A stretch of DNA of 64,000 nt from Alteriqipengyuania flavescens (lineage in GTDB: Bacteria > Pseudomonadota > Alphaproteobacteria > Sphingomonadales > Sphingomonadaceae): assembly GCF_030406725.1 (NCBI RefSeq), contig NZ_CP129107.1, forward strand, positions 992,001 through 1,056,000, written 5' to 3'. Of the stretch, positions 45,790 to 54,265 are shown one piece after another. The position numbers and the translations under genes were made by a program. The notes below the pieces were generated by a model, which saw only the letters and a program-made list of their open reading frames with translations, was not told the origin of the DNA and did not search any database. Each line of letters begins with the position of its first letter. Position 1 is the stretch's first letter.

Positions 45790-46532
45790 CAGCCGAAGTT
45801 CGCCTTGGGGACCGACGAGAAGCGGCGAACGCCGTGCTTGGGATCGAGGCTGACCGTCTCGTCGTCGCCGATGATGCGATCGGGATCGTCGCCCGCACCT
45901 TCGAGGGAGAGGTCGTGGGTCTGATCCCAGTCGGGCACCATCGCCTTGATCTGCTCGCCGGTGACCTTCTTCTTGTCGGTCTCGTAGGGCTTGCCGTTGA
46001 CGAAGAAGGTGTAGGTGACCCTGTTAGGCGCGGTGATGAACTTCTCGACGCCGGCGCCGGCGAGGTTGGCCTCGCTGCCCGGCTCGATCAGCTTGTCCTT
46101 GCCGCCGCGCACCTCGAGGAACACGGCCTCGTCGTCGCCAATCCCGGCGAGCGAGCGAAGCACCGCCTCCGGGATGGAGGGACAGCCCCACACGATGCGG
46201 CTGTCGTTGAGCTTCACGCGGTAGAGCGGGTCGGTGCTGAAGGCGACGAACAGGTGGGCGGCGCGGTCGCGCAGGTCCACCTCCTCGTCGGCGCGAACGT
46301 CCTCGAAGTCGCCTTCGGGGGTGATGATGAATAGCGCGTGGCCGTCGACGTCATTGATGCCGCCCGCCTTCAGGATCTGGCGGCCGAGGGGCACGGGATC
46401 GTCGAGGACGATAGGCTGGTAGGCGAGGTCGTCGAGCGCGAAGGAGACGCGGTAGCGCCCGGGACGCAGCGCGCGGCCCTCCTGAACGGCGCTCTCGACG
46501 TCGTCGATGTCGGGGTGGTCGATGATGGTCAT
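45789..46532 (-). CDS. Multiubiquitin-domain protein with three beta-grasp repeats
   Basis: 247 residues made of three ubiquitin-like repeats. Repeat 1 is about 26-98 (YRVSFALDDLAYQPIVLDDP...), repeat 2 about 103-167 (YRVKLNDSRIVWGCPSIPEAVLRSLAG...), and repeat 3 about 171-240 (VTYTFFVNGKPYETDKKKVTGEQIKAMV...DDETVSLDP). This is the Multi_ubiq family architecture. The C-terminus is VPKANFG, a single terminal glycine, which would be the activated residue without further trimming. The 88-bp gap upstream holds AGAGGA before the ATG and could contain a promoter. It is the Ubl substrate of the following E2 and E1 genes. Confidence 0.9.
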   Translation of the reverse strand: MTIIDHPDIDDVESAVQEGRALRPGRYRVSFALDDLAYQPIVLDDPVPLGRQILKAGGINDVDGHALFIITPEGDFEDVRADEEVDLRDRAAHLFVAFSTDPLYRVKLNDSRIVWGCPSIPEAVLRSLAGIGDDEAVFLEVRGGKDKLIEPGSEANLAGAGVEKFITAPNRVTYTFFVNGKPYETDKKKVTGEQIKAMVPDWDQTHDLSLEGAGDDPDRIIGDDETVSLDPKHGVRRFSSVPKANFG

Positions 46533-46620
46533 GGTATTGTTTTTCCTCTTCGGACGTCGGCGGATCTGCGTCAGTCTCGAAGGGTCAATCTCGCCAGCCC
46601 GGGCCGACCGGTAATCCTGA

Positions 46621-49600
46621 TCAGAAATTCTTTTGCAGGTTCCCCTCGGCGAGGGGACCGCAGGTGAAGAAGGCGGGGCAGAAGGGGCAAGTGCGGTCGG
46701 AGCGCTCGGGTTCGAACCGGCCCGAGGCGATAGACTCCAGGGTCTCCGTCAGCTTGCCTAGGTTCCTGCCTAGTGCCTTGCTGTCAAAGGCAAGCGCGAT
46801 GATCGGCTCGTCATCGCCGAGGTGGATGATCTCTACGACGCAGCCGGGCAGCGACGCGGCGGCGGCCATCTGGAAGGCCGCGTCGGCGAGCGCCTTGCCG
46901 GTGGAAGACGATCTGTGCCCCGTCCTGACGACGCGGGCCACGTGCCGGCCCCCCGCGGTGACGACGTCGTCGGCGACCGCGGTCACCTCGTCGCCCCCGA
47001 TCGACGCCACGAGCGGCCCCGCGTCGGCGCGGGCCTCTCCCGAGCGGATCGTCACGAAGCGTCGGAGGAGGAGCGTGGCGACCTCCCGATGGAGGCGATA
47101 TTCCTCGGTGGCGAGGGGACCCTCGGACCAGCGCAGTTCGAGCAGCGCCTCCATCTCGGCCATCGAGGATGCGGAGGGATCGGTGGCGGCGAGCTCCCTC
47201 ACCACGCCTCGCACGAGGTCATGCATTCTGCTCATCGTGGTCGGCGTGCGCCGCCCGCCCACGTCGAGGACGTGCGTGTAGAGGAAGCGGCGGGGACAGC
47301 GGGAGTAGAGGTCCAGCTGCGTGGTGGTGATGCGCACAGGCGGCCCGATGCGGATCGGAAGCGGCAGGGTCTCGGGATCGGCTGCACGTTCCGCATGCGC
47401 GATCGCCGGGCGTGCGTTCGTCACCCCCAGCCGGGCTATGAAGGGGGAGGCGTCGCGCCGGGCCCCCTTCGCCGTCCTGGTGGCCGAATACAGCAGCAGC
47501 CGGTCGCGCGCGCGGGATGCGGCCACGTAGAACAGGCATTCTTGTTCGAGCGCGTGGTCTGCTGCGGCGAGGGCGACGGTGCCGCCCTGTCCTCCCTCGA
47601 TCATCCCGTCCGGGACCGGGCAGACGGGTTTGCGCGCCGTGCTCGGCATCGCGTTCTTGTTGAGACCCATGACGTGCACTGCGGGGAACTCGAGCCCTTT
47701 GCTGCCGTGGATTGTCATCAGCCGCACGGCGTCGATGCCCTGCGCCGCCGCAGGGAGCTGGCGGAGGTCCCGCTCGTCGGCGAGTTGGACGAGGCGTCTG
47801 ATCCCGTCGAGGGTGCGCTGGATCGGTAGGCCGGGTCCCGATCGTTCCGCGCGCAGGAAGCCCATCAGCTGCCAGATCGCCACGCCCATGGCGCGGCTTG
47901 AGACGTCATCCGCCGAGTCGAGCAGTGCGGCCGTCCGCGTCCGGTCGAGCAGGAGGTGGGCGAGCACCGTCCAGGGCCTCGCGTCGATGCCGAAGCCGAC
48001 CAGCATTTCGGCGGCACGATCGAGCGCGTCAGCGTCGCTCTGGCCCAGGTGCGGCGCCCGAGTCGTCGCGGACGCCCACGCCATCGGCCCCGCGTCAGTG
48101 GCACGCAGGTTCTCTACGACTGCCGATGCGCCGGCAAGGCTCAGGCCCGTCGCGAGCCCTTCGAGCGTAGGCTTCCGGACGAGGCCCATCGCGCGACGGT
48201 CGACCAGCAGCGAGAGGACGGAAAGGAGATCCTTCACTTCAGGGCGCTCGAACAGGTTGCCGAGGTAAAGCACCGGAATGCCGCGCCGTTCCAGTTCACG
48301 CCCGACGCGGGTGAGCCGATCGTTCCCCGGGCAGAGCACCGCCTGATCGCAAAACGGCACCTGCGGTGAGATCCGCGCGATCTCGTCGGCGAGCGCGTCG
48401 GCCTCGTCGTCGTTGTCGCCAAAAGGGACGTGCTCGGGTGCAATCCCGATGGACGGGCGGAAGGCGTCGAGCGATGCATCGCCGGTGCCTGCCCGCATGC
48501 TCTCGCCGAACCTGGAGAACGCGCTGACGATCTCGGGCGTCGAGCGGTAGTTGACGCGAAGTCGGCCGACCGATGCGCCCGGGAAGTCGTTCGTCGCAAA
48601 CCGGGACATGTTGAAGGATGAGGCGCCCCTGAATCGGTAGATAGCCTGCCGCGCGTCTCCCACGGCCCAGAGGTTCCTGCCGGCGTCGGTGAGCTTTTGG
48701 AGGAGCCGGACGCTGCTGCGGTTCACGTCCTGATACTCGTCGACGAGGATGTGTGAGTAGATGGCGCGAAGTGCGGCCGCCGTCTGCGGATCGTCGTCGA
48801 GTAGCTTCACTGGCAGTGCCACGAGGTCGCCGAAGTCCACCGCGCAGGCTGCTTGCTTCAGCTCCTCGTATCTCCTGTAGACGAGCGCCACCTCGGCGCA
48901 CCGCTCCCCCGCCTTGCGGGCGTCCGCATCAATGGCGTTGTCTATCATCTGTTGAGCGAGGGCGGCGAAGCGCTCGGCATCGGCGACCTCGTCCTTCGCC
49001 CGCGACATCGCGCCAAGCATTTCCTTGAGCGGGCGCGCCGGATCCATGAATTCGCGGTGGTGTTGGAGATTCAGGGCGAGGTATTCGCGCTCCATAATGG
49101 CGATCGCCTCGCTTCGATCCATCATACGGGGCTCCTTGGAGAAGCCTAGTTGGCGATGGTGGCGCCGCACGATGTCCAACCCGAACGCATGAAAGGTGCC
49201 GATCCACATTGCCGGTGCGGCGTCGGGGCGCAGCGCCGCAATCCGGTCCGAGAGTTCGCCGGCGGCCTTGTTCGAAAAGGTGAGCACTAGGATGGAGCGC
49301 GGATCGACACCGCCGTCGACCAGATCGGCGACGCGCCCGACGAGCGTTTGCGTCTTGCCGGTCCCGGGTCCGGCCTCAAGTAGGTAGGGAGCGCCGCGAT
49401 GTCGTGCGGCTTCGGCTTGTTCCGGGTTGAGGGGCTTGGGTGGGGATGCCGGCGGCTGTGGCGGAGCGGCTTCGATCTCGGGGAGCAGTAGGACGTCAAG
49501 GAGCTGCATCGCGACGACATCGAAGGGTGCGCCGAGACGTTCGGCTATTTGGCTCGCGGTCATGCCGCCAAGATGCAGGAATCGCGCGCGTGCGCGGGGA

Positions 49601-50022
49601 AGAATCAGCTCCCGACCGAAGAGATCCATCTGAATCTCGCGGCGCTCCCGCCGACTGTAGTCGACGATCCGGTCCTCCCCAACCGGCGCCGCTTCGGCAG
49701 CACGGGCGGGGTCGACCTCCAAGGCGGTGTGCTCCGCGCGGTCGTCACCCAGCGTGGCATGCCCAAGCTCGTGACCAATCAGAAACGCCCTTGCGAAAGC
49801 GTCACCCGTGTCCTCGTGGCGGATGGCCCGGTCGCTCGGATCGAAATGCGCGCGGCCGCCAGCCAAGATGGGACTTCCCGCGTCGACCGGTTCGACATCG
49901 AGACCTCTGTCGGCGGCGACGGCCGTGACGATGTCGATCGGGTTCCAAGGGTCCGCACCACCCGCGACGGCCGCATCGTGAAGGGCAGCGGCGCGCTGCC
50001 GAGCGAGTTCGACGGCGTCCAC
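46621..50022 (-). CDS. ImmA/IrrE protease - UvrD helicase - AddB-like Fe-S domain fusion
   Basis: 1133 residues. Domain 1 (1-185) is an ImmA/IrrE metalloprotease with HELGH at 84-88 (FLIGHELGHATLGDD) and the later FGRELILPRARA. Domain 2 (about 195-890) is a UvrD/PcrA-type SF1 helicase: Q-motif LNPEQAEAA, Walker A AGPGTGKTQTL (217-227), LTFSNKAAGEL, Walker B VDEYQDVN, GDARQAIYRFRGA, VNYRSTPEIV, MTIHGSKGLEFPAV and VAASRARDRLLLY. Domain 3 (about 895-1133) is AddB/Cas4-like, with four cysteines in the 1+3 pattern (Cys909, Cys1112, Cys1115, Cys1121) for a [4Fe-4S] cluster. The PD-(D/E)xK motif appears decayed (RVVRTG instead of DYKTG). It lies between the 196-aa regulator (4-bp spacing) and the Ubl gene. 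Confidence 0.92.
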   Translation of the reverse strand: MDAVELARQRAAALHDAAVAGGADPWNPIDIVTAVAADRGLDVEPVDAGSPILAGGRAHFDPSDRAIRHEDTGDAFARAFLIGHELGHATLGDDRAEHTALEVDPARAAEAAPVGEDRIVDYSRRERREIQMDLFGRELILPRARARFLHLGGMTASQIAERLGAPFDVVAMQLLDVLLLPEIEAAPPQPPASPPKPLNPEQAEAARHRGAPYLLEAGPGTGKTQTLVGRVADLVDGGVDPRSILVLTFSNKAAGELSDRIAALRPDAAPAMWIGTFHAFGLDIVRRHHRQLGFSKEPRMMDRSEAIAIMEREYLALNLQHHREFMDPARPLKEMLGAMSRAKDEVADAERFAALAQQMIDNAIDADARKAGERCAEVALVYRRYEELKQAACAVDFGDLVALPVKLLDDDPQTAAALRAIYSHILVDEYQDVNRSSVRLLQKLTDAGRNLWAVGDARQAIYRFRGASSFNMSRFATNDFPGASVGRLRVNYRSTPEIVSAFSRFGESMRAGTGDASLDAFRPSIGIAPEHVPFGDNDDEADALADEIARISPQVPFCDQAVLCPGNDRLTRVGRELERRGIPVLYLGNLFERPEVKDLLSVLSLLVDRRAMGLVRKPTLEGLATGLSLAGASAVVENLRATDAGPMAWASATTRAPHLGQSDADALDRAAEMLVGFGIDARPWTVLAHLLLDRTRTAALLDSADDVSSRAMGVAIWQLMGFLRAERSGPGLPIQRTLDGIRRLVQLADERDLRQLPAAAQGIDAVRLMTIHGSKGLEFPAVHVMGLNKNAMPSTARKPVCPVPDGMIEGGQGGTVALAAADHALEQECLFYVAASRARDRLLLYSATRTAKGARRDASPFIARLGVTNARPAIAHAERAADPETLPLPIRIGPPVRITTTQLDLYSRCPRRFLYTHVLDVGGRRTPTTMSRMHDLVRGVVRELAATDPSASSMAEMEALLELRWSEGPLATEEYRLHREVATLLLRRFVTIRSGEARADAGPLVASIGGDEVTAVADDVVTAGGRHVARVVRTGHRSSSTGKALADAAFQMAAAASLPGCVVEIIHLGDDEPIIALAFDSKALGRNLGKLTETLESIASGRFEPERSDRTCPFCPAFFTCGPLAEGNLQKNF

Positions 50023-50025
50023 CGG

Positions 50026-50616
50026 TCAGTTCCGCGGCTTCAGCAGCTGCCTGCGCCTGTCCTCCGGCACTCTGCACTGCTCGAGCAGCGTCTCGAAGGT
50101 CACCTTGCCCCCGTCCGCGCTCGGCGCGTGGTCGGACTTGTAGCTCAGGCCCGGGGTCAGCCTCGGCGGACCCGCAAGGAAGGCGTTGAGCTCGCCGACC
50201 CCGGTGCGAAGGCCACGCGCCAGGTCCGCCAGGAAGCCGGCCGGGACGGTGGCGATGTCCACCGTCCGGGAGCGGAAGCCTTGTATGACGCTACTGGGGA
50301 CGTCGAGCGAGCGCCTAAGGGTGACGAGTTCGTCGGAGGCGACCGCGGCGAACGGATCGGCTCCTTGTGCTGCCGGGCGTGCCGGCGCCGCGGCATGAAA
50401 ATCCGCCAGCGATGCCTCGATCCAAGCCTCGTCGACGGGCTCCGAGACATCTACGGTCGCGCGCTGGAGCCGCAGCTCCATCGACAGGTCAATCAGGTCC
50501 TCGGCAAGTTCGGGGTAGAGGCGCAGGTATCGTTCCAGCGTGCCCAGATCGTGCTCCGGTTCGACGGCGAATGCCATCAGGATCTCCTCGGCGTCATGGT
50601 AGGATTGATCAGTCAT
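50026..50616 (-). CDS. XRE-like / anti-sigma-like partner protein
   Basis: 196 residues. The acidic helical N-terminus has YHDAEEILMAFAVEPEHDLGTLERYLRLYPELAEDLIDLSMEL. The central part (about 93-148) has LVTLRRSLDVPSSVIQGFRSRTVDIATVPAGFLADLARGLRTGVGELNAFLAGPP, which looks like a degenerate XRE-type helix-turn-helix. It overlaps the sigma-like gene upstream by 8 bp and precedes the ImmA fusion by 3 bp. The context suggests a repressor or anti-sigma factor and hence the natural substrate of the ImmA protease, by analogy with ImmR/ImmA and CapH/CapP. No family name can be given with certainty. Confidence 0.65.
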   Translation of the reverse strand: MTDQSYHDAEEILMAFAVEPEHDLGTLERYLRLYPELAEDLIDLSMELRLQRATVDVSEPVDEAWIEASLADFHAAAPARPAAQGADPFAAVASDELVTLRRSLDVPSSVIQGFRSRTVDIATVPAGFLADLARGLRTGVGELNAFLAGPPRLTPGLSYKSDHAPSADGGKVTFETLLEQCRVPEDRRRQLLKPRN

Positions 50617-51424
50617 TCCGGCTTCCGATCCCGAGTTGCTCCCGCATAGTCGCGATGGCGGCGTCGCGTCTGTTGCGAACGGTCTTCTCCGACTTCACGC
50701 CAAGGACCTTGCGTATGGTGAGCACATCGTCGTCGATCGAATCGATGGGCATGCGTTGGAGGAGCATCTCGATAACTCTGCGTTGCTTGTCTGGTAGCGT
50801 TCTGATCGCCTTCGCGACCTTGAACCGGTAATTCGGGTCGTCGGAAAGCAACTCCTGTTGGACGTCGAGGCTACCGACAGCCTTCTCCACCGCGATCGAT
50901 GGTTCGCCGCTCTCCTCGTCGTCGATGGCGTCCCTCCTCGCCATCTGCCGTCGCGCCCGGCCCATCGAGGTCTTGCGCAACGCGGCGACCGCGCTCGAGA
51001 ACATGACTTCGAAGTAGTCGAGCGCGGATCCAGGAGCCGCACGATCCTCCACCAGCCTGAGCCTGAAGATGTCGCGCACGCGATCCCGTGCGTCTGCCCC
51101 GTCGACGTTCTCAGGACCGCCGGCCCGCTCGCCCTCGACGCGGGGAAGGGCGGACGCCAAACGCCGCATGAGTTCTCGGTATAGTTCATTGAAATACCGC
51201 TCATCGTTGTCGTCACGAGTGGCACGGATCAAATAAACAATGCACTCTGATTGCACGTGGTTTGGCGAGGTGGGGTCTCGCACCTTCAGCCTTTCGAGGA
51301 TCTCATCGCGAGATAGGTGGACTAGCGATGTCAGCGCGATCTCAACTTCGACACGTCGAGTGTAGGGAGTGCCGTCCCTTTTCCTCTTGGTGAGCCTTTC
51401 TACCTTCCGTGTCTGCAAGATCAC
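50609..51424 (-). CDS. Sigma-70-like RNA polymerase sigma factor (atypical)
   Basis: 271 residues starting with GTG 51424. A sigma region 2-like helix block is seen around 55-90 (NHVQSECIVYLIRATRDDNDERYFNELYRELMRRL), a further helix at 115-160 (RVRDIFRLRLVED; FSSAVAALRKTSMGRARRQ) and a region 4-type HTH at about 205-265 (IRTLPDKQRRVIEMLLQRM; LTIRKVLGVKSEKTVRNRRDAAIATMREQLG). It is shorter and more diverged than housekeeping sigma factors. As first recognised gene of the operon it may direct transcription of the Ubl cassette. GTG overlaps the stop of a 66-aa frame (GTGA). Confidence 0.75.
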   Translation of the reverse strand: MILQTRKVERLTKRKRDGTPYTRRVEVEIALTSLVHLSRDEILERLKVRDPTSPNHVQSECIVYLIRATRDDNDERYFNELYRELMRRLASALPRVEGERAGGPENVDGADARDRVRDIFRLRLVEDRAAPGSALDYFEVMFSSAVAALRKTSMGRARRQMARRDAIDDEESGEPSIAVEKAVGSLDVQQELLSDDPNYRFKVAKAIRTLPDKQRRVIEMLLQRMPIDSIDDDVLTIRKVLGVKSEKTVRNRRDAAIATMREQLGIGSRND

Positions 51425-51621
51425 CCTCTGAGTTTTTCGCCCGTTCGGCGTTCTACTTTTCCAAATACCCGAATGGTAGGCCGGACTGGACGACTACTCC
51501 CACTCAGACTTTGTCGGGCCAATTCATAGAGCGAGGCGGGTCCTAGACCAAGTGGCAATGTCCGGCAGGCGGAAGTTCGACGCCCTCGATAGAGGAGCGG
51601 TTCATTGTCTCTTTGTGTCAC
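51421..51621 (-). CDS. Possible small leader gene of the Ubl operon (66 aa)
   Basis: The frame encodes MTQRDNEPLLYRGRRTSACR... and ends GKVERRTGEKLRG, a basic Arg-rich protein without recognised family. The stop overlaps the GTG of the sigma-like gene (GTGA), which favours translational coupling. Composition is not strongly protein-like, so it may simply be a leader frame. Confidence 0.35.
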   Translation of the reverse strand: MTQRDNEPLLYRGRRTSACRTLPLGLGPASLYELARQSLSGSSRPVRPTIRVFGKVERRTGEKLRG

Positions 51622-51825
51622 AAACCAGGTTCAGAATATCCGCTAACGGGGGTCAACACCAGACGCTCCTAAGACTTTGAATAGGGCGCAAAGCTGACGG
51701 TGTCACAGCCGAATAAAGGCTGCCCCACACCCGTAGATGATCGTCGGAACACCAAGAGATACCTCAAGCGTCGCGGGGGTAGGATGCACCACTCTCAGTA
51801 AGGCTATCCTAGATCAAGGAAGGAA

Positions 51826-51887
51826 GAGGGGGTGGTGCGCAACAAAGGGTTTTTCTGTCGAGAAACCCAAATGCGCCCACCCCCCTC
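51826..51887 (+). other. Candidate origin of transfer (oriT) / nested hairpins before the relaxase
   Basis: An outer imperfect inverted repeat of 16 bp, GAGGGGGTGGTGCGCA (51826-51841) against TGCGCCCACCCCCCTC (51872-51887), encloses an inner hairpin GGGTTTTTCT (51847-51856) / AGAAACCC (51861-51868). Its position 41 bp upstream of the MobA/MobL relaxase start and the GTGCGC/TGCGCC cores, which recall nick regions of MobQ-type plasmids, suggest oriT. A regulatory or terminator role is an alternative, since a T-run lies in the inner stem. Confidence 0.45.
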
Positions 51888-51928
51888 GAAATAAGATCAG
51901 AAAGCCCGGTCTCGCTGTGCAGCTGTCG

Positions 51929-54265
51929 ATGCGTCAAATCAGGATTGGATCGCCGGAGTTGCGGGCCGCAATTGCCGCTGCTCGCAGCGCCCAGAACCTG
52001 AAGACGCGTAAGTCAAATGAGCGCGAAGAAAGGATCGCCGAGAGCGCGCGTCGGCGTCGCAAACGGATTTCGGATCGCGAAGCCGAGGCCTTCATGCGGC
52101 GCCGGGTGCGAGTTCGTGCCGCACCAGAAGATCGATACCGTGGGTCAAACCGCACACCGCGCAAGCTGACCAACAGGAGCATCAAAGAAGTCTACGCTGG
52201 GACCTGGGGCGCCAACTCCCAGCGCGGCGCGGACGGACTGTCTTCGATTCACTTCGACTTCGTGCCGCGTGGCTTTGCGTCAAAGAAAGGCCGCTTTTGG
52301 CGCGCCGGTGAAGCAGAGCGTGCCAGTCTCTACATCACCGCGCACGAGAGCTTGGAGGACGGCGAACTCGGCTGGCACAGCAACGTCGCAGATGATCGAA
52401 ACGAACTTCGCAACTTCTGGCGAGTGCTCGAAGCCGCCGAGAGGCATGATCGCGCAAACGCCAATGTCTACGTCGCCGAGATTATTGAGCTTCCATGCGA
52501 GGCTTCCCCGCGCCTTCGTCGGCGGATGGTGAGGCGGATTGCCACCCGGCTTGAGAGACGAGGTCTGGCTTACGTGGCTGCGATCCATAAACCGGACCGA
52601 GGCGGGGATCAGCGTAACTTCCATCTGCATCTAATGTATAGCCTGCGTCCTTCCGAACGGATCGCCGCGCACGAATGGGAATTCGGGATCAGCAAGGTCA
52701 GCGATATCAATACCGCGGACGGCATCAGAGAGCGAAGGCGCTGTGTGGTTCGCGACATTAATGCGACTCTGCACGCTGCGCATATAGGCAAGCGCTATAC
52801 CGCCTTGTCGAATGGTGCACGAGGGCTTGAACCTTCCTCCCAAACGAAGGTCGGTCAGAAGAAGACTTGGGCGAAGCGGCGTCTGCTCGCTGCAGAACAG
52901 AAGGTTGATGAGATCCATCGGTTACTCGCAATGGCGGCGGATCTTCGTGCGACCGTCGTGAGTGTTCAACAGGCGATCAAAAAAGCGGAGGAGCGCGTTA
53001 CGTCCAAGCTTCGCAAGAAATCACATGAGATCGCCGAACATGAGCGTCAGCGCGCAACAGTTCTGTCCGAAATGGCGGAAAGGGTCGATCGAGCCAGAAC
53101 GGCTCGCATGGTCAAACAACACAGCACGCGGGCTTCCGCCGCCTTCGAAGAGATGTTTGCAGGATCCGTTCCGGTGTCTCCCATTGCCAAGGTCCCGCTC
53201 AACTCGGAATCCGCAGAGGCGCGCCCTACCATCAGTGACGCTTCCAAATCTGCCCAGCAACTGCCCCAGCCATTGATCAAGGCTATTCCAGCGACCGACA
53301 GGCTGGCGCCGGTCCGATCTACTGAAGGCAAAGACTTGGAGCCAAGGGTCGAAGCGACGAGCTCCGTGCGGGCGGCTAATGTCTCTTCTCGATCCGGCAA
53401 AGCGCCAGAAGATCCTCGGCTCGTGTCAGTTCAAGAGAGGATTGAGACGCCCCATCATTCAACGGTGAAGCAAGCTCCCAGAAAGGAGCGGAAAGCACTT
53501 GCCAGTGGAAACAATAGTGTTCTGGCTAAGGGCGACGCTTTGCAGCCATCATCGAAGGCTCCAACCCTCACTCCGGAAGCCAAGCTAAAAAAGCCGCTGG
53601 CTTCGGCTACCCAAAAGTTCGTCTCCTCAAGCACGGATGTGACGAAGGGCAACACATTGTCGTCCGACCATTCACCCGTTTCCGGCATTAGGGCCCAGAA
53701 GGACAGAACAGAAATTGCTACAAAGACAGAAATCAACGGCGATGATAGGTCACTCTCACGATCTGAGCACCCCGGATCGGCTTCAGGAAAGTCGCTGACG
53801 AAACAAGATTTAGCCGAGATGGCACGTAAGAAGTTGGAAACCAGTGTCGGCGCGAAGCGGAAGGATAATCTGGACGTAAATTACGCACGGCAGGCTGCCG
53901 TTAAACGGGCCCAAGCAATCGCGGAGAAGGAAAAGGCGCAGATTGCCCGACCGTCAGGTGGCCTGACGCCGATGGAAGCTCTCGGCTCCAAATCGTCCGC
54001 GGTGCCAACTCTGGGTAAGACCGTCGTTCCGCCGACGCGAACCTTGCAAACGAATAGCGAGCCTAACCGGCTAAACAGCGGAGTCGTCTCCGACACTGGT
54101 CCGCTCACTCGTAAGCCCGGCGCGGGACCGGCGGCTCCTTCGCATAACGAGCGTGATAAAAAACTTATCGAAGAGCGCGTCCCACCGGAACCTGTTTTCA
54201 GCAAGGGGAAAGTTTCGTCGGCGATAGCGGACTGGAAGAGTCCCAAGAAGGGGCACGAACGCTAG
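51929..54265 (+). CDS. MobA/MobL-type (MobQ) relaxase
   Basis: About 778 residues from ATG 51929. The N-terminal part (1-110) is basic. The relaxase core (about 130-260) has YVAEIIELPCEASPRLRRRMVRRIATRLERRGLAYVAAIHKPDRGGDQRNFHLHLMYSLRP, with the metal-binding histidines His220, His232 and His234 of the HUH motif. After it come a coiled coil (about 315-390) and a long, low-complexity Ser/Lys/Pro-rich tail to the end. It would nick oriT and lead DNA transfer. An earlier in-frame start (51737) would include the oriT-like repeat, so it was rejected. GC is visibly lower than in the neighbouring operon. Confidence 0.85.
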   Translation: MRQIRIGSPELRAAIAAARSAQNLKTRKSNEREERIAESARRRRKRISDREAEAFMRRRVRVRAAPEDRYRGSNRTPRKLTNRSIKEVYAGTWGANSQRGADGLSSIHFDFVPRGFASKKGRFWRAGEAERASLYITAHESLEDGELGWHSNVADDRNELRNFWRVLEAAERHDRANANVYVAEIIELPCEASPRLRRRMVRRIATRLERRGLAYVAAIHKPDRGGDQRNFHLHLMYSLRPSERIAAHEWEFGISKVSDINTADGIRERRRCVVRDINATLHAAHIGKRYTALSNGARGLEPSSQTKVGQKKTWAKRRLLAAEQKVDEIHRLLAMAADLRATVVSVQQAIKKAEERVTSKLRKKSHEIAEHERQRATVLSEMAERVDRARTARMVKQHSTRASAAFEEMFAGSVPVSPIAKVPLNSESAEARPTISDASKSAQQLPQPLIKAIPATDRLAPVRSTEGKDLEPRVEATSSVRAANVSSRSGKAPEDPRLVSVQERIETPHHSTVKQAPRKERKALASGNNSVLAKGDALQPSSKAPTLTPEAKLKKPLASATQKFVSSSTDVTKGNTLSSDHSPVSGIRAQKDRTEIATKTEINGDDRSLSRSEHPGSASGKSLTKQDLAEMARKKLETSVGAKRKDNLDVNYARQAAVKRAQAIAEKEKAQIARPSGGLTPMEALGSKSSAVPTLGKTVVPPTRTLQTNSEPNRLNSGVVSDTGPLTRKPGAGPAAPSHNERDKKLIEERVPPEPVFSKGKVSSAIADWKSPKKGHER

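Noticed and set aside
43545-46532. Assignment as a BilABCD (ISG15-like) defence operon
   Set aside because: The JAMM domain is fused to the E1, the Ubl has three repeats, and a DUF6527 gene is present, so the architecture is that of a different Ubl operon class.
51436-51450. Two close GTTC words before the sigma-like gene as a LexA box
   Set aside because: The spacing is 3 bp instead of 7, so it does not fit the alphaproteobacterial LexA operator.
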